In this document: one piece after another, positions 15,758-26,544 of the stretch
Layout of the letters: each line of letters starts with the position of its first letter
Numbering within the stretch: position 1 is the first letter of the stretch
Origin: Burkholderiales bacterium
GTDB taxonomy: Bacteria > Pseudomonadota > Gammaproteobacteria > Burkholderiales > Burkholderiaceae_C
Direction: 5' to 3'
Assembly: GCA_947372225.1 (NCBI GenBank)
Contig: CANBSV010000019.1
Span: 1-34,792 of the forward strand
Length of the DNA: 34,792 bases
Notes under the pieces: model-generated
What the model was told of the DNA's origin: nothing
Databases searched by the model: none
The model's input: the letters and a program-made list of their open reading frames with translations, nothing else
Translations under genes and position numbers: made by a program

Positions 15758-17236
15758 TCAGCGAGGAAGGTCGCTGCGGCCCATCAGGTGGATGTCAATG
15801 GCGCGCGCGGCCTGGCGGCCCTCGCGAATCGCCCACACCACCAGCGACTGGCCGCGGCGCACGTCGCCAGCCGCAAACACCTGCGGCACATTCGTGGCAT
15901 ACCCGGCCAACTCATCGGTGCCGGCACGCGCGTTACCGCGCATGTCCTTGTCGATACCGAACGCATCGAGCATGCTGGCCACCGGACTGGTGAAGCCCAT
16001 GGCCAGCAGCACGAGATCGGCCGGCAAGACCTCTTCGCTGCCAGCGACCTCGACCATCTTGCCGGCGCGCCACTCGACACGCACCGTGCGCACCGCCTTG
16101 ACCTTGCCCTTGGCCTTGCCCTCGCCGCCGATGAACTCCTTGGTGGCAATCGCGAATTCGCGGTCGCAGCCCTCTTCATGGCTCGACGAGGTGCGCAGCT
16201 TGGTCGGCCAGTACGGCCACACCAGCGGCTTGTTCTCGTGCTCAGGGGGCATGGGCATCAGCTCGAACTGCGTCACGCTGGCCGCGCCATGGCGGTTGCT
16301 GGTGCCCACGCAGTCGCTGCCGGTGTCGCCACCGCCGATCACGACCACATGCTTGCCATCGGCCCGCAGCTGCCCCTTGACCTTGTCGCCGGCATTCACC
16401 TTGTTTTGCTGGGGCAGGAATTCCATCGCGAAGTGCACGCCCTCGAGGTCGCGCCCCGGCACCGGCAGGTCACGCGACAACTCGGCCCCGCCAGCGAGCA
16501 GCACCACGTCGAACTGCGCCTTGAGCTGCTCGGGAGTGATGACCTCGGTGGCCCAGTTGGTGACCTTGGTGGACTCGGGGATCGCGCCCACCAGCACGCC
16601 GGTGCGGAAGGTCACGCCTTCGGCGCGCATCTGCTCGACCCGGCGATCGATGTGCGACTTCTCCATCTTGAAGTCGGGAATACCGTAGCGCAGCAAGCCG
16701 CCCACGCGGTCGTTCTTTTCGAACACCGTCACGTCGTGGCCCACGCGCGCGAGTTGCTGCGCAGCGGCCAGACCGGCCGGGCCGGAGCCCACGATGGCCA
16801 CGGTCTTGCCGGTCTTGGCCTTGGGCGCACGTGGCACCACCCAGCCTTCAGACCAGGCGCGGTCGATGATGGCGTGCTCGATGCTTTTGATCCCCACCGC
16901 ATCGTCGTTCACGTTCAGCGTGCAAGCCGCCTCGCAAGGTGCCGGGCAGATGCGGCCGGTGAACTCCGGGAAGTTGTTGGTCGAGTGCAGCACATCGATC
17001 GCGTTCTTCCAGTCGCCGCGAAACACCAGTTCGTTGAAGTCCGGAATGATGTTGTTGACGGGGCAGCCGTTGTTGCAAAACGGTGTGCCGCAGTCCATGC
17101 AGCGAGCACTTTGGATCTTGGCCTCATCGTCCTTCAGGCCGATCACAAATTCCTTGTGGTTCTTGAGGCGCAACTCGATGGGCTGATAGCCCTCTTCCAA
17201 GCGCTCGAACTCCATGAACCCGGTGATTTTTCCCAT
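15758..17236 (-). CDS. gltD: Glutamate synthase (NADPH) small subunit GltD
   Basis: GltD takes electrons from NADPH through FAD and iron-sulfur clusters to GltB. From the ATG at 17236 the product is 492 residues, starting MGKITGFMEFERLEEGYQPI. The upstream open frame is not family-like. The N-terminal cysteine clusters CMDCGTPFCNNGCPVNN and ICPAPCEAACT bind the [4Fe-4S] centres. Two Rossmann motifs follow: VAIVGSGPAGLAAAQQLARV for FAD, and HVVVIGGGDTGSDCVGT for NADPH. AGDVRRGQSLVVWAIREGR near the C terminus is typical. It lies 68 bases after gltB and forms one operon with it. Confidence 0.95.
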   Translation of the reverse strand: MGKITGFMEFERLEEGYQPIELRLKNHKEFVIGLKDDEAKIQSARCMDCGTPFCNNGCPVNNIIPDFNELVFRGDWKNAIDVLHSTNNFPEFTGRICPAPCEAACTLNVNDDAVGIKSIEHAIIDRAWSEGWVVPRAPKAKTGKTVAIVGSGPAGLAAAQQLARVGHDVTVFEKNDRVGGLLRYGIPDFKMEKSHIDRRVEQMRAEGVTFRTGVLVGAIPESTKVTNWATEVITPEQLKAQFDVVLLAGGAELSRDLPVPGRDLEGVHFAMEFLPQQNKVNAGDKVKGQLRADGKHVVVIGGGDTGSDCVGTSNRHGAASVTQFELMPMPPEHENKPLVWPYWPTKLRTSSSHEEGCDREFAIATKEFIGGEGKAKGKVKAVRTVRVEWRAGKMVEVAGSEEVLPADLVLLAMGFTSPVASMLDAFGIDKDMRGNARAGTDELAGYATNVPQVFAAGDVRRGQSLVVWAIREGRQAARAIDIHLMGRSDLPR

Positions 17237-17304
17237 GATGAATTTGCTTCCTGCTGACTCTCTGATGGATGAGATCGGTGCTGAGTGGTGGTCGGGTGAC
17301 CCGG

Positions 17305-22059
<4,755 letters not shown>

Positions 22060-22086
22060 GGCGGCTCCTTGAAAATGGGACCGGCG

Positions 22087-22115
22087 AATTTACTGCGGTG
22101 CAGCATCCAACTCAA
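22087..22115 (-). promoter_or_regulatory. Sigma-70-type promoter of gltBD
   Basis: On the minus strand TTGAGT (22110-22115) and TAAATT (22087-22092) are spaced by exactly 17 bases. Each matches its consensus hexamer at four positions, with the key TTG and TA/T bases present. The -10 lies 27 bases upstream of the gltB ATG, leaving a short leader that contains the strong AAGGAG ribosome site. The REP-like repeat begins about 12 bases further upstream. Confidence 0.55.
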
Positions 22116-22125
22116 GGACTTTTAA

Positions 22126-22200
22126 TTGGGGTCAGTCCCCTATTTGTAGCGAGCATCGTCAGCAAGCCCACTAAATGGGGACATACAAATCACCCCATCG
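22126..22200. repeat. Pair of inverted REP-like palindromes
   Basis: Two GGGG/CCCC palindromes lie between gltB and the RAYT-like gene. The first (22128-22140) reads GGGGTCAGTCCCC, a 4-bp dyad around 5 bases and one change away from a full GGGGTC/GACCCC dyad. The second (22175-22198) pairs ATGGGG with CCCCAT. A further dyad, ATTTGTA (22142-22148) with TACAAAT (22184-22190), links the two. Read toward each other, both share an AAAT(A)GGGGAC core in opposite orientations, like the paired REPs of a BIME. REP elements next to RAYT genes are well known. That these are REPs is inference, since copies elsewhere in the genome cannot be seen. Confidence 0.5.
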
Positions 22201-22217
22201 GTGCATAAATGCCGCCT

Positions 22218-22925
22218 TTAGCCCCTCGGCCGCCCCAAGGGGGGTCGCCCTCGACGTGCCGGCGAGGGTCTGCGGCCCGCAAGCGCACCAATTTCAGCCA
22301 GAAATTGAGGCGGCCCCAAGGCCCACCCCCTGAGCAGCGTCGACTCGATGCGCCGCACATCGGCCGCGCTCAGCGGTCGCTCCAGTAAACGCCGGTACGC
22401 CGCATCTCGCTCAAAGGGTGTGTTGCCCAGCTTCCAGTAGGCTGAATCCGCCGGCATGGCCGCCACCATCGCATCACTGCGCAAGCCCGCGTGATGGGCC
22501 GCGCTGGAGCCTGGAAAATCGACCGCAGCGGACTGAATCCCATGCCGTTGAGCTGCCTGCTCCACGAAAAGCACACAGTTCAGCAATTCGGTGGCCGACT
22601 CCAGCGGAGCCGAACAGAAACGCCCCTGCCACAGCGCCCCAGAGCGCTGATGGCGCCGGTTGAACGGCCCCACGAACTGACGTGTGAGCGCTTGCACCAT
22701 CTTTCCAAGCGACTCGGCGCTCGGCGGAATGAGCAGCAACTGCGTTTGCTGGGCGAGCAACGCATAGGCAATGATCGCCACGCCATGCTCCTCGCAGCAG
22801 TGGCGCAAAGCGAGCGCAAATGCCTGCTGATCAGCCGCATCAGACAGACCCTCGCAGCCCGCCAACACCCTTTGCTGCACCAGATGCGGCAAGTGCGGAA
22901 CGATCAGACGCTTCAGTCTTGCCAT
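22218..22925 (-). CDS. REP-associated tyrosine transposase (RAYT/Y1) homologue lacking its catalytic residues
   Basis: The 235-residue protein matches the RAYT branch of the Y1 transposase family along its whole length. It has a start like MARLKRLIVPHLPH, a FNRRHQRSGALWQGRF core (residues 88-103), GSSAAHH near 139, and the C-terminal YWKLGNTPFERDAAYRRLLE (163-182) with a basic GRP-rich tail. The active site is missing. The HUH pair that binds the metal (usually NHVHLL) reads QQTQLL, with Gln60 and Gln62. The nucleophilic Tyr position (RYIELNPVRA) reads LFVEQAAQRH, with Phe120. The usual QRGNN motif reads QQRVLA. The frame is nonetheless intact, with no stop or frameshift. Either it is a domesticated DNA-binding protein or a slowly decaying relic. 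It is divergent from the pilin operon. Confidence 0.82.
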   Translation of the reverse strand: MARLKRLIVPHLPHLVQQRVLAGCEGLSDAADQQAFALALRHCCEEHGVAIIAYALLAQQTQLLLIPPSAESLGKMVQALTRQFVGPFNRRHQRSGALWQGRFCSAPLESATELLNCVLFVEQAAQRHGIQSAAVDFPGSSAAHHAGLRSDAMVAAMPADSAYWKLGNTPFERDAAYRRLLERPLSAADVRRIESTLLRGWALGPPQFLAEIGALAGRRPSPARRGRPPLGRPRG

Positions 22926-23143
22926 GAAGCAGCCGAAATGGTGAGACGGGTGTCCATGCAGACAAGGAAATACATGATGCCGAGGTCCTGTGTTCGGGAA
23001 TTCGAGACATCTGCACGATGCCCAAACCGCCCATCCGGACGAATGAACCGCCGACCCGATCGTTGCATCGCGTCACGCTCGAGCCGGATTAAGGTGCCAC
23101 CAAAGGTCCACTGCCGCCATTTCGGGCAGCCGGGCACCGACTG

Positions 23144-23614
23144 ATGAAGGTTGACTGGGGTTCTGACTTGAAGCATCTCTCACGCGGATTCACGTTGATC
23201 GAGGTAATGATCGTCGTGGCCATTGTGGCCATTCTGACCAAGGTTGCGTTGCCCTCGTACTTGGACTACGTGAGGCGAGGACAACTGCCCGAGGCGTTCG
23301 CCAACCTCTCCGATTTGCGCGTCAAGCTCGAGCAGTATTACCAGGACAATCGAGCCTACGCCACCAGCGGAACGGCCTGCGCCACGGGAGCGTCATGGGC
23401 CCCGCCAACGACGCCGTCGGGCGCCAAGTACTTTTCCTATACCTGCTCGACATCGGGCACGTTTCAGACCTACACATTGACGGCCACCGGAGCCGGCGGG
23501 CGGGTCGTCGGCAACGTCTACACGCTGACCGCTGACGGCACCAAGGCGACGCTCAAGTTCAAGGGCAGCACTGTCAACAAGGCCTGCTGGCTGGCAAACG
23601 GGAGCGAGTGCTAG
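23144..23614 (+). CDS. pilE: Type IV pilus minor pilin PilE
   Basis: This prepilin is expected to be processed by PilD and incorporated into the pilus, probably as a minor subunit of the priming complex. The 156-residue protein has a 15-residue leader, the cleavage site SRG|FTLIEVMIVVAIVAIL with Glu at mature position 5, and the hydrophobic helix that follows. LEQYYQDNRAYA near residue 61 and YTLTATG resemble minor pilin PilE. A C-terminal Cys pair (ACWLANGSEC) probably forms a disulfide loop. No strong ribosome site precedes the ATG at 23144, and a TTG at codon 9 would still leave a leader. Canonical clusters place pilE last, but here it is first. A major pilin role cannot be excluded. Confidence 0.85.
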   Translation: MKVDWGSDLKHLSRGFTLIEVMIVVAIVAILTKVALPSYLDYVRRGQLPEAFANLSDLRVKLEQYYQDNRAYATSGTACATGASWAPPTTPSGAKYFSYTCSTSGTFQTYTLTATGAGGRVVGNVYTLTADGTKATLKFKGSTVNKACWLANGSEC

Positions 23615-24246
23615 TGCGCCGGCCGAGCCAAAGCGGATTGAGCTTGGTCGAGCTGGCCGTCACGCTCACGGTGATGGTGTTGCTGATCACTGCGGCGCTC
23701 CCTTCAATCTCCGACTGGCTGCGTAATTCCCGGGTGCGTAATGCGGCCGCATCCATTCAGAGTGGCCTGTTGCGCGCGCGTGCGGAGGCCCTGCGCACGA
23801 ACCAAATGGTCACTTTTTGGATGGTCCAGGGGTCGACCGAAACTGCGGTGGACAATTTTTGCGCGCTCTCGTCGGCCTCCGCTTCTTGGGTGGTGAGCTT
23901 GAGCGACCCCAGCGGCGCATGCGCCGCCGCGCCCAGCCCGGCCAGCGCGCCCATGATCACCGAAACCCACGCTGCGGGCGATGGGGGCAGCGGTGTCACC
24001 GTCGCGGCCGTCACGGCCAACGGAGGCCCAGCCCAGTGTGTGCGCTTCAATGGATTCGGTCGGGTGGTCGACAGCAGCACCGGCCCGGCGGACACCTGCC
24101 GCCAGCCCTTGCAGATCGCCCAGATCGACGTCACCCACGCCGCGGGCGGCGCGCGTAACCTACGTATCGTGGTGTCTGCTGGCGGCTCGGTACGCACCTG
24201 CGACGTCGACGTGACCGCCACCGCCGATCCCAGAAAGTGTCCGTGA
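23614..24246 (+). CDS. fimT: Minor pilin of the FimT/FimU (GspH) family
   Basis: GspH-type minor pilins belong to the complex that starts type IV pilus assembly, and some FimT proteins bind DNA during uptake. The product is 210 residues from a GTG at 23614, which overlaps the pilE stop (TAGTG) and has GGAG nine bases upstream. A GTG at 23608 is also possible. The leader is only eight residues, with the processing site QSG|LSLVELAVTLTVMVLL and Glu5. The next segment, LRNSRVRNAAASIQSGLLRARAEALRTN, is the usual GspH/FimT helix (residues about 31-58). QCVRFNGFGRV is the C-terminal beta motif. FimT and FimU are hard to separate by sequence alone. Confidence 0.83.
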   Translation: MRRPSQSGLSLVELAVTLTVMVLLITAALPSISDWLRNSRVRNAAASIQSGLLRARAEALRTNQMVTFWMVQGSTETAVDNFCALSSASASWVVSLSDPSGACAAAPSPASAPMITETHAAGDGGSGVTVAAVTANGGPAQCVRFNGFGRVVDSSTGPADTCRQPLQIAQIDVTHAAGGARNLRIVVSAGGSVRTCDVDVTATADPRKCP

Positions 24247-24686
24247 TGAACAACACGCGACGGCCCCCGACCCTTCGATCTATGGCATCCCGCCGGCGCG
24301 GCCTTCACGGCGTCGCATTGATCGAGGTGCTGGTCGCGATCCTGATCCTCGCCTTCGGCGTGCTGGGCATCGTCGGACTGCAAGCTTCGATGACCAGCGC
24401 GCAAAGCGCCGCCAAATTCCGCGGTGACGCCGCCAGCCTGGTCAGCGAGCTCGTGGGCATCCTGTGGGTCGAAAGCGTTGCCAACCGCGCCAACTACACC
24501 ACGGCCAACTGCGCCAATCAACCCGCCTGCCTCGACTGGCAAAACAAGGTGGCGTCCAGCCTGCCCGGCGGATCGAGCGCGCTGAGCATCGACACCACTA
24601 CCGGAGAGGTCAGCATCACGCTGACCTGGAACGTCCCTAACGAGGGCCAGCACAGCTATGTATCGCGCACCAACGTCTTGCAGTGA
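24246..24686 (+). CDS. pilV: Minor pilin PilV
   Basis: PilV is a minor pilin of the priming complex with FimT/U, PilW, PilX and PilY1. The 146-residue protein starts at an ATG overlapping the fimT stop (ATGA). It has a 22-residue leader and the processing site LHG|VALIEVLVAILILAFG with Glu at position 5. GVLGIVGLQASMTSAQSAA continues the N-terminal helix and is the PilV hallmark. A later ATG at 24282 would give a shorter, ten-residue leader. A Cys pair (NCANQPAC) probably forms a small disulfide loop. The 3' end overlaps pilW by 29 bases. Confidence 0.88.
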   Translation: MNNTRRPPTLRSMASRRRGLHGVALIEVLVAILILAFGVLGIVGLQASMTSAQSAAKFRGDAASLVSELVGILWVESVANRANYTTANCANQPACLDWQNKVASSLPGGSSALSIDTTTGEVSITLTWNVPNEGQHSYVSRTNVLQ

Positions 24687-25821
24687 GGGCCACTCCCCGG
24701 ATCCCGCGGGCGTCACGCGTCTGGGGGGGCAGCGCGGGTTCAGTTTGGTCGAACTGATGGTCGCAGTGGTGATCGGCTTGCTAACGACTCTTGCCATCAC
24801 CCAGGTGCTGGTGGTGTCCGAGGGGCAAAGGCGCACCACCACCACAGGATCCGATGCCCAGGTAAATGGAGCGCTCGCCATCGATGCGATCCAGCGTGAT
24901 ATTCAGATGGCGGGCTACGGCTTTTCGAGCGACCAGGCGATCCTAGGCTGCTCGATCAGTGCGAAGTACAACGGCGCCCAGATCGCCACCGGGGCGGCCA
25001 CACCCACCTTCCCGACCACCCTGGCTCCGGTGCAGATCGACAATACCGACCCCACGCGCAACGTCATCCGCGTGCTTGCAAGCGCCAAGGCGAATTATTC
25101 GATTCCCACGCGCGTGATCTCGCCGTCCTACGATCCCGCCGGATCGGGAACGAACAAGGTGGTGTTCTCCGTCACGTCGACTCTGGGCGTAGCCAACGGA
25201 GATCTGTTCTTGGCGGCCAAGAACGGTGCATCACTTTGTGAAGTGTTCCAGGCAACGGCGGCCCCATCGGTCGACGGGCAAATCAACCGCGCCGATGCGT
25301 CCACAGGCTGGAACCCGACCGGATTCCCGACGGCGACCTACAACGAGGGCGACCTGCTGGTCAACCTAGGCTCGCTGATCGATCGCCGCTACTCGATCTC
25401 GTCAGACAATGTGCTGCAGTTGACCGAGTTCTCGGTAGCGACGCCCGCAACAGTGGCCACTCCGGTAGATCTCTACCCAAACGTGGTCGGCCTCCAAGCC
25501 TTTTATGGTAAAGACACCGACGGCGATGGCACCGTCGACGCCTACAACCGCACGGCCCCTACCTCGGCCAGCGAGTGGACGCAGGTGCTGTCGATCCGAG
25601 TCGCGTTGGTCACCCGTAGCGCACAGTACGAGAAGGAGTTGGTCACCACCGCCAGCCCGTTGTGGAACGTCGGCACCACGATCTCGATCAGCGGCACGGC
25701 TGCCTGCGGCGCCAGCAAGTGCCTGACGCTCGACATCACGACCCTGCCCGACTGGCAGCACTACCGTTACAAGGTCTCGGACACGGTGGTCCCGCTGCGC
25801 AACATGCTTTGGAGATCCTGA
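24658..25821 (+). CDS. pilW: Minor pilin PilW
   Basis: PilW is a large minor pilin of the type IV pilus initiation complex. The 387-residue product has a 27-residue leader and the site QRG|FSLVELMVAVVIGLL with Glu5 (Glu32 of the precursor). IDAIQRDIQMAGYGF near residue 78 is the typical PilW segment. Residues 286-294, DTDGDGTVD (25513-25539), match a DxDxDGxxD calcium loop, so calcium may stabilise this domain. The gene starts inside the end of pilV, 29 bases before its stop, which suggests coupled translation. Length is in the family range. Confidence 0.88.
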   Translation: MYRAPTSCSEGHSPDPAGVTRLGGQRGFSLVELMVAVVIGLLTTLAITQVLVVSEGQRRTTTTGSDAQVNGALAIDAIQRDIQMAGYGFSSDQAILGCSISAKYNGAQIATGAATPTFPTTLAPVQIDNTDPTRNVIRVLASAKANYSIPTRVISPSYDPAGSGTNKVVFSVTSTLGVANGDLFLAAKNGASLCEVFQATAAPSVDGQINRADASTGWNPTGFPTATYNEGDLLVNLGSLIDRRYSISSDNVLQLTEFSVATPATVATPVDLYPNVVGLQAFYGKDTDGDGTVDAYNRTAPTSASEWTQVLSIRVALVTRSAQYEKELVTTASPLWNVGTTISISGTAACGASKCLTLDITTLPDWQHYRYKVSDTVVPLRNMLWRS

Positions 25822-26516
25822 TGCAAGGCCGCAGCATGCCAAACCGGCTCGCAATGACACACTTCGGCTCGAGTTGCCGCCGTGCCAGCCAGCGCGGCCT
25901 GTCTCTGATCTTTTCGCTAATGGCGCTGGTCATGCTGTCGCTGGCGGCCGTGGCCCTGGTCCGCTCGGTGGATATCAGTTCGATGATCGTCGGCAATCTC
26001 GGCTTCAAGCAGGACGCGACCTCCACGAGTGCCTCGGCTGCGGCCGAGGCACTCGTGTGGCTGCAGACCAGCGTCTCGGCAGGCAACCTGGACGCCGATG
26101 TCCCAGCATCGGGCTATTACGCCAACAGCCAGGACGGGCTAGACCCGACCGGGCGTCGCACCAGCGCCCAGAACCCGCTGGCCTTGGTCGACTGGCTCGG
26201 AGACGGCTCGTGCGGAAACGCCGCCGCCGGCACCTTCAGTACCTGCACGGTGCGCGCCAAGCTGGGTACCCCAGTCAACGGCAATCAGGTCCGCTGGGTG
26301 ATCACCCGGATGTGCAAGACATCTGCCCCGATCTCCTCGGCGAACCCCTGCGCCAAGCCAGCCACGATTTCCAGCGCGAATGCCGCGGAGCGAGGCGAAC
26401 TGGCTTCGGGTGGGCGACTGACTACCCTGACCTCCAGCCCTTATTACCGCGTCATTGTTCGCACCGACAGCGCTCGCAACACCGTGAGCTACACCGAAAC
26501 ACTGGTCCATTTCTAG
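25821..26516 (+). CDS. pilX: Minor pilin PilX
   Basis: PilX is a minor pilin that works with PilV, PilW and PilY1 to start pilus assembly. The product is 231 residues from an ATG at 25821 sharing one base with the pilW stop and preceded by GGAG at 6 bases. The open frame further upstream lies inside pilW in another frame and is not used. The leader ends RASQRG|LSLIFSLMALVMLSLAAV. Mature position 5 is Phe, not Glu, as often happens in PilX and GspK-type tip subunits, which need not follow another pilin. SMIVGNLGFKQDATSTSASAAAEA is the conserved PilX helix continuation (read at residues about 54-77). Confidence 0.87.
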   Translation: MQGRSMPNRLAMTHFGSSCRRASQRGLSLIFSLMALVMLSLAAVALVRSVDISSMIVGNLGFKQDATSTSASAAAEALVWLQTSVSAGNLDADVPASGYYANSQDGLDPTGRRTSAQNPLALVDWLGDGSCGNAAAGTFSTCTVRAKLGTPVNGNQVRWVITRMCKTSAPISSANPCAKPATISSANAAERGELASGGRLTTLTSSPYYRVIVRTDSARNTVSYTETLVHF

Positions 26517-26544
26517 GCCCCGGCTGGCCTGCTTAGGAAACCCC

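Noticed and set aside
22060..22217. A small RNA gene or riboswitch upstream of gltB
   Set aside because: The structure here is explained by the promoter and the REP-like dyads. No known riboswitch pattern was recognised.
23063..23092. TTGCAT-18-GATTAA as promoter of the pilin operon
   Set aside because: The -10 matches the consensus at only three bases, and no sigma-54 site (TGGCAC-N5-TTGC) was found in the 218-base gap either. The real promoter is not recognisable by eye.
25662..25820. 53-codon upstream extension of pilX
   Set aside because: It lies in pilW in another frame. The ATG at 25821 has a ribosome site and gives a normal prepilin leader.
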